Origin: Candidatus Cloacimonadota bacterium
GTDB taxonomy: Bacteria; Cloacimonadota; Cloacimonadia; Cloacimonadales; TCS61
Assembly: GCA_014382915.1 (NCBI GenBank)
Contig: JACNIV010000346.1
Location: 1-9,413, forward strand
Direction: 5' to 3'
DNA length: 9,413 nt
In this document: positions 1 through 8,585 of the stretch, in pieces
How positions within the stretch are numbered: the first letter of the stretch is position 1
How the letters are laid out: each line of letters begins with the position of its first letter
Notes under the pieces: generated by a model
What the model was told of the DNA's origin: nothing
Database searches by the model: none
The model's input: the letters and a program-made list of their open reading frames with translations, nothing else
Translations under genes and position numbers: made by a program

Positions 1-1
1 T

Positions 2-61
2 AATGAATTGAAAAGCACAACAGATGAAAATGGGATAAATATAGGAAAGATTAAGTTGTAA
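2..61 (+). CDS. C-terminal end of an unidentified upstream gene (partial)
   Basis: An open frame enters from the left edge and ends at TAA 59-61. It encodes 19 residues that finish in NGINIGKIKL. The stop lies 17 nt before the first possible fmt start, so this gene probably belongs to the same operon. In many bacteria def or priA lies upstream of fmt, but this tail is too short and shows no recognisable def or priA feature, so I do not name it. That it is coding rests only on the open frame and its operon-like spacing. Confidence 0.5.
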   Translation, partial: NELKSTTDENGINIGKIKL

Positions 62-73
62 AATATATTTATC

Positions 74-78
74 AGGAG
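74..78 (+). promoter_or_regulatory. Shine-Dalgarno AGGAG that questions the fmt start
   Basis: AGGAG directly abuts the TTG at 79-81, leaving no spacer, which is unsuitable for initiation there. The in-frame CTG at 85-87 has a normal 6-nt spacer. The first ATG (118-120) lies inside the first beta strand of the Rossmann fold and is unlikely. The site therefore favours a rare CTG start for fmt. Confidence 0.6.
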
Positions 79-1044
79 TTGAAACTGGAAAGAAAAAGCA
101 TAAAAAACATTGTATTTATGGGAACTCCGCAATTTGCTGTTCCTGCTTTGGAAATGCTTAGCAATACAAAATTCCGCCCGGTTCTCTGTATTACCCAGCC
201 CGATAGACCCAAAGGACGAAAACAAAAACTATTGCCTCCTGAAGTAAAAATAAAAGCCCTGGAGCTGGGAATTCCCGTAATTCAACCGAATGATGTGAAC
301 GATCCCGAAGTTGTCGCTGACCTTGCTGATTTGAAACCAGACATAATTATAACGGTAGCTTATGGAGGTTATCTAAAAAAAGCTATTCGCAAGCTTCCTG
401 TTTACAGCTGCATAAACCTGCATCCTTCATTATTACCAAAACATAGGGGAGCCGCCCCCATAAATTATGCTCTCTTTAATGGCGATGAAAGGACCGGCGT
501 TACCATTTTTAAAATAATAGCCAAAATGGATGCAGGACCGGTTATTTCTCAAAGTGAAACTGAAATCCGCAAGGATGAATGCTATACTGAATTATCTGAC
601 AGACTTGCTCAAATAGGTGCCGAAGAAGTGTTAAAAGCATTGAAAAAAATTGAAAAACATGGATTGTATACAACTCCGCAAGAGCATAAAAATGCTACAT
701 TCAGCCATAAATTGCAGAAAGAAGATCTAATAATAGATTGGAATCAACCGGCAGAGAATATCTGTAATAAAGTTCGTGGGTTGGCGGAAATACCCGGAGC
801 TGTGGCTTCCTTCCGAAAATCCCGGATTAAGATCATCGAGACAGAAATATTAAAAACTAATTCAGGATTGGTTCCGGGCTCGATAGTGAGCATTGTAAAA
901 AATAGGGGGATCATACTTGCAACGGGTGATTTTGATGTGCTTAATAAACGCATACAGCCTGCCGGAAAAAAGATCATGACTTCTTATGCTTTCAGCCTGG
1001 GAGCCAGGATTAATCTGAAAGAGAAATTCGAAAATGGATTTTGA
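79..1044 (+). CDS. fmt: Methionyl-tRNA formyltransferase
   Basis: Formylates Met-tRNA(fMet) using 10-formyl-tetrahydrofolate, making the initiator for bacterial translation; cytosolic. Numbering is from TTG 79 (321 aa, normal family length). The N-terminal Rossmann domain opens with GTPQFAVPAL (15-24). The tRNA-contacting loop around RPKGRKQKLLPP lies at 43-54. The catalytic signature NLHPSLLPKHRGAAPI is at 113-128, with N113 and H115, and D151 in MDAGP completes the Asn/His/Asp catalytic set known from E. coli Fmt. The C-terminal OB-like domain begins near KLQKEDLIIDW (211-221) and contains VRGLAEIPGA (232-241). The start is TTG 79 or, better placed relative to AGGAG 74-78, CTG 85. The 3' end overlaps the next gene by 11 nt, implying coupling. 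Identity is secure; only the start is uncertain. Confidence 0.97.
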   Translation: MKLERKSIKNIVFMGTPQFAVPALEMLSNTKFRPVLCITQPDRPKGRKQKLLPPEVKIKALELGIPVIQPNDVNDPEVVADLADLKPDIIITVAYGGYLKKAIRKLPVYSCINLHPSLLPKHRGAAPINYALFNGDERTGVTIFKIIAKMDAGPVISQSETEIRKDECYTELSDRLAQIGAEEVLKALKKIEKHGLYTTPQEHKNATFSHKLQKEDLIIDWNQPAENICNKVRGLAEIPGAVASFRKSRIKIIETEILKTNSGLVPGSIVSIVKNRGIILATGDFDVLNKRIQPAGKKIMTSYAFSLGARINLKEKFENGF

Positions 1045-1795
1045 GATAAATACAAAAGGTAAAGGACTCTTTCTTACATTATCCACAATAACACTTATCC
1101 TGATGATGGCTGTCACAACACTTCTGTGGTGGTTCATTTCTCCCCGACTGCACGAAATAAGCGAACTGGTTACAAATCTTTCTCTCACTGCTCTTAGAGT
1201 GTTTTATTTTGTTCTTCTTTTAGGCGTAATACTGGTTTATTGTACAATATTATTTGAACGTAATTTTCTGATTGCCCGTTTTGCCATAAGAGCTTTTATA
1301 AGAATACTGTTTCCTGTTACTATATTTCTTGGAAAGATTATTGGTCTTTCCCAGGAAAAAATGCGTGAATCTTTTGTACACTTGAACAATTCCTTTCTTA
1401 AGGCAATAAAAACGAAATATGGTCCTTCACATATTTTAATATTACTACCGCATTGCCTGCAAAATACTGATTGTGGGATCAGAATTACCACGGATATTCA
1501 CAAATGTGAAAAATGCGGGAAATGTGATATAGGAAGATTAGCAATGTTGTCCGAGAAATATAATATTCCTATCGCTATTGCTACAGGCGGAACATTGGCC
1601 AGAAAAATAATAGTAGAGAACAGACCGAAATTTATTATTGCCATTGCCTGTCAACGCGACTTGGTAGAAGGCTTAAGAGAAGTATTTCCAATTCCTGTTT
1701 ACGGTGTTCTGAATGATAGACCCGAAGGTCCCTGTTTTAATACCAGGGTAACGGTGGAAAAAATTGACCTGGCTCTCCAGAAGATTTTAAATTAA
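1034..1795 (+). CDS. Membrane-anchored DUF116 family protein
   Basis: A 253-residue protein that I assign to DUF116, a family without an established function. Two hydrophobic segments (about 11-35 and 52-74) look like membrane spans. A third, shorter hydrophobic or amphipathic stretch lies near 88-104. The soluble part (about 130-253) begins with ILLPHCLQNTDCG and carries conserved-looking cysteines C141, C147, C158, C161, C164, C206 and C234. The CxxCxxC at 158-164 suggests a metal or Fe-S site, which is inference. ATATGGTLAR-like and IAIACQ segments (about 182-207) resemble an alpha/beta nucleotide- or redox-type fold. The start ATG lies 11 nt inside the fmt end, with only a weak upstream GAGA as Shine-Dalgarno, so translation probably depends on fmt. 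From memory, DUF116 genes also follow fmt in some Firmicutes, which would argue for a link to translation. Confidence 0.88.
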   Translation: MDFEINTKGKGLFLTLSTITLILMMAVTTLLWWFISPRLHEISELVTNLSLTALRVFYFVLLLGVILVYCTILFERNFLIARFAIRAFIRILFPVTIFLGKIIGLSQEKMRESFVHLNNSFLKAIKTKYGPSHILILLPHCLQNTDCGIRITTDIHKCEKCGKCDIGRLAMLSEKYNIPIAIATGGTLARKIIVENRPKFIIAIACQRDLVEGLREVFPIPVYGVLNDRPEGPCFNTRVTVEKIDLALQKILN

Positions 1796-1797
1796 CT

Positions 1798-2862
1798 ATG
1801 ATCAAGAAAAAAGAAAAAAAGAAATTCAAGCGAAAGAACATAAAATTGCAAAACATCGAAATAGATAACCTGGAGAAATTTGAAGCTGAAGATCTGGTTG
1901 AAGAAAAACGAGCCGAGAAAAAGATAGTTGAGAAAAGTCAAATAAGCCAAAAGTCGAATTTAAATTTGAAAACAGGCCGCATTCTTCAAGTTGAATCAAA
2001 TTATAAGTGCCGGGTCAAAGTTGCTGGCTCAGAATTAATATGTACACTTGGCGGTAGACTGAAACAAGTAAATTATGAAACACGCACACTAGTGTCAGTT
2101 GGTGATTTTGTAAACGTTAACCTTTCCCAAGATCCCCGAATCGAGAAAATTCTACCAAGAAAAAATGCACTTTCCAGGTTCTCAGAAGAAAGCTTCCAGA
2201 AAGAAATAATCATTGCTTCCAATATAGACCAGGTAATAATTACTGCATCCTATCGCGAACCTGAGATCAGCCCGGGGCTTATAGACCGCTACATCTGTGC
2301 AGCACAGATAAATAATATCCTGCCGATTATCTGTGTTAACAAAATAGATCTGGCAGAGTGCAGAGAAGATGTGAAAAACAAAATGAAGTTTTATGAAGAT
2401 ACAGGATTTGTGATAATTTATACATCGGCAAAAACTGGCATCGGGATAGATGATTTGAGGGAAGTATTAAAAAATAAGGAAACAGTTTTCTCGGGTCATT
2501 CCGGGGCAGGAAAATCTTCACTCATCAATCTTCTGCAGCCAAACATCGATCTGGAAGTAGCAGAAATTAGCAATTATACAGGAAAAGGAATTCATACAAC
2601 TACCAGCTCCCAACTAATTGAATGGTCTTTTGGTGGATATTTAGTTGACACACCTGGCATAAAAACTTTTGGTTTGCATCGTGAAGATAAAGTATATCTT
2701 CCGTTGGTTTTTCCGGGGTTTTCACAGTATGTAGATGAGTGTAAGTTCAATAACTGCACGCATTCTCACGAAGTAGGGTGTGCAGTAAAAAAAGCTGTAA
2801 ATGATAGTAAATTCCCGGCAGAAAGGTATGAATCTTATCTACGGATATTTGAATCTTTATAA
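1798..2862 (+). CDS. rsgA: Ribosome small-subunit-dependent GTPase RsgA
   Basis: Circularly permuted GTPase that acts in late 30S maturation and is stimulated by the small subunit. The G motifs occur in permuted order: G4 NKID (181-184), G5 SAKTG (210-214), G1 GHSGAGKS (233-240), a G2-like GKGIHTTT (262-269) and G3 DTPG (284-287). An OB fold precedes them (about 58-125). The C-terminal zinc knuckle uses C315, C320, H322 and C328, in CKFNNCTHSHEVGC. The length of 354 aa is above the usual 290-330 because of a lysine/glutamate-rich N-terminal extension of about 55 residues before the OB fold. No later Met exists until residue 196, so the extension is real if ATG 1798 is used. The gene starts 2 nt after the DUF116 stop. 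Identity is certain; the extension's role is unknown. Confidence 0.97.
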   Translation: MIKKKEKKKFKRKNIKLQNIEIDNLEKFEAEDLVEEKRAEKKIVEKSQISQKSNLNLKTGRILQVESNYKCRVKVAGSELICTLGGRLKQVNYETRTLVSVGDFVNVNLSQDPRIEKILPRKNALSRFSEESFQKEIIIASNIDQVIITASYREPEISPGLIDRYICAAQINNILPIICVNKIDLAECREDVKNKMKFYEDTGFVIIYTSAKTGIGIDDLREVLKNKETVFSGHSGAGKSSLINLLQPNIDLEVAEISNYTGKGIHTTTSSQLIEWSFGGYLVDTPGIKTFGLHREDKVYLPLVFPGFSQYVDECKFNNCTHSHEVGCAVKKAVNDSKFPAERYESYLRIFESL

Positions 2863-2875
2863 CAAAGGATAAAAT

Positions 2876-3730
2876 ATGCAGAATTTTGGGATATTTTTCA
2901 ATCCGCATTTTCTTGATAAACAACCGGTTTTTAAATTACTGAAAAAACTGCACAAAACAAAAGAGTTAAATTTATTCAAATTTGCAGAGCAGAAAGATAT
3001 TTTACCGGATTTTATTGATTTGATAGAAGAACCATTAAGATCGAAGCTGGACTGTATTCTTTCTTTTGGTGGTGACGGCACATTATTAAGAGCAATTCAT
3101 TATTCACTCACAACCAATGCACCACTTTTGGGCATCAATTTGGGAAAACTGGGATTTCTATCTGAAAGCAATATCACCGAACTGGAGAAATCCATTGATG
3201 ACCTCAAGAATAATAAGTTCAACGTCCAAAAGAGAATGCTGTTAAAGACCGTTCTAAAAAGAAACAATAAAGTTATTTTTTCCAACCTGGCATTAAATGA
3301 TGCTGTTATCTATAAAGGCGAAACCCCAAAATTGATTGATATCCGTTTTTACAGTAATCGCAGGTTTGTTGTAGAAACCAGGTGCGACGGCATCATTGTT
3401 TCCACACCTACGGGTTCTACTGCTTATTCACTTTCTGCTGGAGGTCCTATTCTTTCACCCGTTATGGAAGCAATTGTTGTATCTCCACTTAGCCCGCATG
3501 TCCTCAGTGTTCGCCCCATGGTATTTTCTTCTCAAGACAAACTGAGCTTTAAAATGAAAACATCAAACGGGGAAAGCATTCTTCAATTAGACGGATGCAA
3601 CAGTTATATGTTGCAAGCGGAAGATGAGATAATTATTACCAGTGCTACCCAAAAGGTTAATTTTATTAAATTGTCTAATAAAACCTTCTATCAAATTTTA
3701 AGAAAAAAACTCCATATGGGAAAGAAATGA
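2876..3730 (+). CDS. nadK: NAD kinase
   Basis: Phosphorylates NAD to NADP with ATP or polyphosphate, feeding biosynthetic reduction; cytosolic. At 284 aa it is full length. Visible family motifs are GGDGT (65-69) in SFGGDGTLLRAI, INLGKLGFL (87-95), the LNDAVI segment (140-145), the NAD-binding DGIIVSTPTGSTAYSLSAGG (171-190), SPLSPHVLSVRPMV (203-216) and LDG (238-240). The C-terminal FYQILRKKL (271-279) matches the usual family ending. A good Shine-Dalgarno, AAAGGA (2864-2869), sits 6 nt before ATG. The gene follows rsgA by 13 nt and overlaps recN by 4 nt (ATGA). A nadK-recN pair is a common bacterial arrangement, which supports both calls. Confidence 0.97.
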   Translation: MQNFGIFFNPHFLDKQPVFKLLKKLHKTKELNLFKFAEQKDILPDFIDLIEEPLRSKLDCILSFGGDGTLLRAIHYSLTTNAPLLGINLGKLGFLSESNITELEKSIDDLKNNKFNVQKRMLLKTVLKRNNKVIFSNLALNDAVIYKGETPKLIDIRFYSNRRFVVETRCDGIIVSTPTGSTAYSLSAGGPILSPVMEAIVVSPLSPHVLSVRPMVFSSQDKLSFKMKTSNGESILQLDGCNSYMLQAEDEIIITSATQKVNFIKLSNKTFYQILRKKLHMGKK

Positions 3731-5430
3731 TAAAAAGCCTGAGAATAGATAATTTTATCATTGTAGAAAAGCTTCTATTGGATTTTGAAAAAGGACTCCA
3801 GGTTCTCACTGGTGAGACCGGAGCAGGAAAATCTATCATAGTGGGTGCTATCGATGTGATATTAGGTGGACCAGTCCGTCCGGGAATGGTTTATGATGAA
3901 TCTAAACCTGCATATCTGGAAACAGTTTTTGATATTGATAAAGAGAACAAACCGCTAACCAACCTTTTAGGAAAACATGATATCGATCTCTCGGAAAATG
4001 AAATATTCCTGGCGAAAGAGATTGCTTCCAACCTGCGCGGGAAAAGCTTTTTGAATGGTCGCCGGATAACTAATCCGGTTGTAAAAGAGTTCCGTGAAGT
4101 ATTGCTCGATTTCCACAGCCAGAGAGACCAGCAGCGGCTTTTTGACACCGAATACCAATTGGAGGTACTCGATAAATTCGGAAATATGATGCCGCAAAGA
4201 GAAAAATTCGGTAATAAATTCAGAGAAACAGAACAGAAGATTAAAGACCTGATAAAACTTGAGGCTAAAGAGAAAGAACTTTCTGAAAAAGTAAACCTTT
4301 ACCACTATCAGGTAGATGAAATTGAAAAAATGCAATTGAAAAACGGGGAAGACAGCAACCTGCAAACAGAATTGAACCTGCTGACAAATGCAGAAGATAT
4401 TTTAAACCAGGCAGTACAGATGGAGCAAATTATTTATGAAAATGAAAATTCCGTGTATGATATTATAAACGGCTTCATTTCGCAATTCTCCCGGTTCGAA
4501 GAAGATAACCCTCACCTGAAAAATGCAGTTTCCTCACTGCACGAATCACTGGCAAACCTGGATGAATCCATTTCACAGATACGGGAAGTGCAGAATATCA
4601 TCAATGTAGATAGTACGCGGCTGGAAGAAGTACAGGAACGCCTGGATAGCATTAATTCGGTTTGCTTAAAATATAAGCGCAACGTTCCCCAAATCCTGGA
4701 ATATATTCAATTTATAAAAAAAGAACTTGCTTCTTATTCTTCCAACCAGGATAAAATAAAGCAAATGCAAGCAGAAATTGAAAATGATGTTTCCTGCTTG
4801 AGAAATATGGCAGATGAACTTACCGAATCTCGCAGGAAAGCAGCTGCCAGATTTGAAGAAGAAATTGAATCCAACATAAAAAAACTGGCTATCCCCGATG
4901 CCCGCATCGAAATAAAATTTGACAATGAATACAGAGATAAAGAAATTACAAATAAGTTAGCTGGTCTTAATGCAACCGGGCAGGATGAGATCGATATTTT
5001 TTTTTCAGCTAATAAGGGAGTGAAACTGCAGTCTTTACGGTTCGCAGCTTCCGGTGGAGAGCTTTCCAGGTTTCTGCTTACAGTAAAGAAAATTTTATCG
5101 GATAAGCTGGATAGCAGAACGATAATTTTTGATGAGATCGATGCCGGAATTGGCGGCAGAACAGCAGACCTGCTGGCAGATTTCATTCACAATATCGGCA
5201 GGTTTCATCAGGTGCTCTGTATCAGCCATTTGCCGCAGATCGCTTCTTATGCGGACAGGCATTTTGCCATTGTAAAAAAGAGTGGCGCACAAGCTTCTCA
5301 AGTGGAAGTTAGTGTTCTAGATAAAAATGAAAAGCGAGAAGAAATTGCCAGAATGTTGTCCGGTTCAACATCGGAACTGGCAATAAAACACGCTGATGAA
5401 ATAATAAATAAAGTAAAAGGAGTCAATTAA
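3727..5430 (+). CDS. recN: DNA repair protein RecN (SMC-like ATPase)
   Basis: RecN is an SMC-like ABC ATPase that acts in double-strand-break repair with RecA. The 567 aa (full length) include Walker A GETGAGKS (29-36) and a Q-loop region LLDFHSQRDQQRLF (126-139). A long charged, helical middle follows (about 150-385), rich in E, K, Q and L, the expected coiled-coil arms. Then come the ABC signature ASGGELSR (441-448), Walker B IIFDEIDAGIGG (466-477) and the switch histidine in ISHLPQIA (499-506). The Q-loop differs from the commonest HGQHEHQ form: HSQR retains the glutamine (Q132). ATG overlaps the nadK stop in an ATGA junction, so translation is probably coupled. SOS control is usual for recN elsewhere, but no promoter or LexA-like box is evident inside this operon. 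Confidence 0.97.
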   Translation: MIKSLRIDNFIIVEKLLLDFEKGLQVLTGETGAGKSIIVGAIDVILGGPVRPGMVYDESKPAYLETVFDIDKENKPLTNLLGKHDIDLSENEIFLAKEIASNLRGKSFLNGRRITNPVVKEFREVLLDFHSQRDQQRLFDTEYQLEVLDKFGNMMPQREKFGNKFRETEQKIKDLIKLEAKEKELSEKVNLYHYQVDEIEKMQLKNGEDSNLQTELNLLTNAEDILNQAVQMEQIIYENENSVYDIINGFISQFSRFEEDNPHLKNAVSSLHESLANLDESISQIREVQNIINVDSTRLEEVQERLDSINSVCLKYKRNVPQILEYIQFIKKELASYSSNQDKIKQMQAEIENDVSCLRNMADELTESRRKAAARFEEEIESNIKKLAIPDARIEIKFDNEYRDKEITNKLAGLNATGQDEIDIFFSANKGVKLQSLRFAASGGELSRFLLTVKKILSDKLDSRTIIFDEIDAGIGGRTADLLADFIHNIGRFHQVLCISHLPQIASYADRHFAIVKKSGAQASQVEVSVLDKNEKREEIARMLSGSTSELAIKHADEIINKVKGVN

Positions 5431-6302
5431 TGTTCAGATTGAGACGCGATACAAAGTATGTGATCATTCTTTTTGTAATTCTTATTTCCGTATATCTGGG
5501 AATAAAGAGGTCAAACCTGAATGATGTGTTTTTCCGGAAACAAATTAGAATAGATACATCAAATGCAGAAAACATCTTTAAAAATTCTACTATTATTATG
5601 AAAACACAGATGAAATTCAATGTAAATCATTTGGAAACAATAAGAACTGTCCTTTCCGAAATATTTACCAGGGAAGACATCTACATCAAACTTTCCGAAA
5701 CAAAAGAAATTTATCAGACTATCATTTTTGAATATCCAAACTCACTTCGAGAAACGGTTTTATCAAAACTCAGGAACGTAGAAGGCTTTGATTCAGAAAA
5801 TATTCGATCTTTACCATCTTCACCTTTCAATGCCAATATCAAAGAAAATCTTAAAAACAATCAATTAGCAAAAATACGCATCCAGGAACTGATAAACAAA
5901 ACTACTTCTCCAAACGGAGTAGCAGAATTTCGCATTCAACTGGATAAAGTACAAGCTACCATCGATAGCTTAATGAACCAGGACATAATTCAAAAACATA
6001 ATGAAAAATATGATATAATAATGATAACATCTACTAAACAAACCGATAGTAGTACCAATCTTAAACAAAGTGTTAAGACTTTTATTTTATCCACATCTGT
6101 GGTGCTGTTGATACTTATCATAGGTCTTATATTTGTCTATTACATTACGATTCTTTTAACAAAACTGATGGCTGCAATGGGCATAAAAACTGCCAGATCT
6201 TCTACAGGAAGTTATAACTATAATTACAAACGCAAGGGTTATGGAAGAAAAATAAAACGTATTTATAAAGATGAAGATGGAAAAACAGTAAAAAAAGAAT
6301 AA
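5430..6302 (+). CDS. Two-TM protein, weakly DUF4349-like; function unknown
   Basis: A 290-residue protein not recognised with certainty. An N-terminal hydrophobic segment (10-24) follows basic residues (FRLRRD), and a strong second membrane span lies at about 216-245. The domain between them should lie outside the cytoplasmic membrane. It shows a beta/alpha part (about 54-118, with paired stretches IIMKTQMKF and YQTIIFEYP) and then a helical, Leu/Ile/Lys/Gln-rich stretch (about 136-190). That order, a helical hairpin before the C-terminal TM, recalls DUF4349 proteins; the match is a visual impression only. The tail (255-290) is very basic and Tyr-rich (SYNYNYKRKGYGRKIKR) and would be cytoplasmic. 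ATG shares one base with the recN stop (TAATG). A strong AAAGGAG (5416-5422) lies 7 nt before it. It lies 15 nt before eno, so it is probably part of the operon. Confidence 0.85.
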   Translation: MFRLRRDTKYVIILFVILISVYLGIKRSNLNDVFFRKQIRIDTSNAENIFKNSTIIMKTQMKFNVNHLETIRTVLSEIFTREDIYIKLSETKEIYQTIIFEYPNSLRETVLSKLRNVEGFDSENIRSLPSSPFNANIKENLKNNQLAKIRIQELINKTTSPNGVAEFRIQLDKVQATIDSLMNQDIIQKHNEKYDIIMITSTKQTDSSTNLKQSVKTFILSTSVVLLILIIGLIFVYYITILLTKLMAAMGIKTARSSTGSYNYNYKRKGYGRKIKRIYKDEDGKTVKKE

Positions 6303-7601
<1,299 letters not shown>

Positions 7602-7687
7602 CGTTATATAAAAAACCTGTCTTTCTGAGGTATCTTTTAGCTTTACACACGAAGAATCTCATAGATGAACATTTAGCTTTGCTTTAC

Positions 7688-7692
7688 GGAGG
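7688..7692 (+). promoter_or_regulatory. Shine-Dalgarno GGAGG fixing the lipoprotein start
   Basis: GGAGG lies 4 nt before ATG 7697. An in-frame TTG at 7679 would put this site inside the coding region and add six residues before the basic MKK start of the signal peptide. ATG 7697 is therefore preferred. The 95-nt gap 7602-7696 shows neither a clear terminator for eno nor a convincing promoter. Confidence 0.8.
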
Positions 7693-7696
7693 TAGC

Positions 7697-8320
7697 ATGA
7701 AAAAAATATTTCTTTTCATCCTTCCAGTTATCATACTTGCCGGTTGTTCCACGGAAGGAGATATAAAAATAATAAACCGCACAGATCACTATCTTTATTT
7801 CACTATCGAGGGCAGCGATTACATCCTGGCAGGATCACCCGACACCGATCCAAGCAAAACCATAACCGTGGACACAGGCAGCCAGTTCCTTTTCTGGGGA
7901 GATGAAACAACTAAAGTTGATATGACACTCGAAGGCGAAACCTTTATGATGCAGTGGGCAAATAACGATGGCTCTCCCAGCGGAGATTATTATACCGAAA
8001 CCACACTCAATGTGCCTGCCAACGAAGTGTTAAAGATCTATTGCGAACCCACCCACGCTGGTGTAAAATTGGTCAATAACTCTGAAGTGGATGTGATTGA
8101 TTTCTCCTATTATACTGATGATAACGATTCACTTGTTGCTTTAATAGATTATCCGGTTCTTTCCGGAGATTCCATCTGGAGCAGGTTGAAAGCAACCACA
8201 GCATACGATTCTATTATTTATTCATTTGTTATTGAATACCAGAACGGCTGGTTTGACAGCAGTTATGTTGATTACAACAACCTGACCGTGGATGAACAGT
8301 TGAGGATAGAGTTGGAATAG
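7697..8320 (+). CDS. Predicted lipoprotein, function unknown
   Basis: From ATG 7697 the product is 207 aa. The start MKKIFLFILPVIILAGC is a type II signal peptide: two lysines, a hydrophobic core and lipobox LAGC. Lipidation is predicted on Cys17, with Ser at +2, which would permit outer-membrane sorting under E. coli rules. The mature part is acidic, rich in Thr/Asp/Tyr and short beta-like stretches, with no catalytic motif I can see. Two segments, GDIKIINRTDHYLYFTIEG (21-39) and AGVKLVNNSEVDVIDFSYY (121-139), look alike (I/V-K-hydrophobic-hydrophobic-N). The protein may therefore consist of two similar beta-sandwich halves of about 100 residues. I do not recognise a family. It stands 95 nt from eno, so it may be transcribed separately. 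Confidence 0.88.
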   Translation: MKKIFLFILPVIILAGCSTEGDIKIINRTDHYLYFTIEGSDYILAGSPDTDPSKTITVDTGSQFLFWGDETTKVDMTLEGETFMMQWANNDGSPSGDYYTETTLNVPANEVLKIYCEPTHAGVKLVNNSEVDVIDFSYYTDDNDSLVALIDYPVLSGDSIWSRLKATTAYDSIIYSFVIEYQNGWFDSSYVDYNNLTVDEQLRIELE

Positions 8321-8419
8321 AAGTAAAAACGCACAATTTTTTTCTTGGCTTGTTAGATGAACCTTTCTCTGGGCGTGATATAAAAAACAACTTAATACAC
8401 AAAAAAAATAAAAAATATT

Positions 8420-8440
8420 GCGTGGTGAAGTCACGCTTTT
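8420..8440 (+). terminator. Possible weak terminator-like hairpin after the lipoprotein gene
   Basis: GCGTG (8420-8424) pairs perfectly with CACGC (8432-8436) across a 7-nt loop, closable by one further G-U pair, and is followed by TTTT. It lies about 100 nt after the lipoprotein stop. The stem is short and the U tract is only four bases. The equivalent position in the other repeat copies keeps just a GTG...CAC core, so it may be part of the repeat rather than a dedicated terminator. Confidence 0.25.
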
Positions 8441-8477
8441 GCACTTTCCGGGATATTATTATAAGAGGAGAGAAAGA

Positions 8478-8564
8478 TTGAAGATATTATCCGGTTTTAA
8501 TCGCTTTGATGAGATAAAAAATAAAAAAATATCGAGTGATGGCGTCACACTTTGGCACTTTTAG
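8478..8564 (+). pseudogene. Frameshifted copy of the repeat-encoded micro-ORF
   Basis: TTG 8478 follows GAGGAG (8465-8470) at a 7-nt spacer and opens a reading frame (MKILSGFNRFDEIKNKK). This parallels the intact ORF at 8653. A run of seven A (8523-8529), against six in the other copy, shifts the frame so that it stops at TAG 8562-8564 after 28 residues. Removing one A restores similarity to the second copy through residue 35. It may be a decayed copy, a slippage-prone tract or, if neither ORF is real, simply noncoding repeat. Confidence 0.3.
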
Positions 8565-8585
8565 GGATATTTATATAGAGGGGAA

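Larger units (their letters stand above)
8411..8583 (+). repeat. Composite repeat A-B-A, copy 1
   Basis: This copy consists of unit A1 (8411-8470), spacer unit B1 (8471-8523) and unit A2 (about 8524-8583). A units share the frame AAAAATATnG...GTCAC...GGGATATT followed by TATA and a GAGG run. A2 has perfect 7-bp inverted repeats, AAATATC (8527-8533) and GATATTT (8566-8572), plus an inner GTGA/TCAC. The copy aligns along its whole length with 8586-8757 at an offset of 174-175 nt: A1 is most like A3, B1 like B2, and A2 like A4. This indicates tandem duplication of a unit that already contained two A elements. Confidence 0.85.

Noticed and set aside
7602..7696. Terminator or promoter between eno and the lipoprotein gene
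   Set aside because: The only stem seen is ACCT/AGGT (4 bp) with no proper U tract. A TTTACA near 7642 lacks a convincing -10 partner.
7679..7696. TTG 7679 as the lipoprotein start
   Set aside because: The GGAGG Shine-Dalgarno lies downstream of it, and the signal peptide begins naturally at MKK from ATG 7697.
8222..8444. Minus-strand ORFs of about 70 aa spanning the lipoprotein end and the first A repeat
   Set aside because: They overlap the lipoprotein CDS and AT-rich repeat, lack Shine-Dalgarno sites and signals, and their low-complexity Phe/Ser-rich products look like shadows.
8320..8481. Open frame running from the lipoprotein end through unit A1 to TGA 8479-8481
   Set aside because: It has no ATG, GTG or SD-supported start; only TTG 8350 is available without a Shine-Dalgarno. 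The first half resembles neither the repeats nor any family I know.
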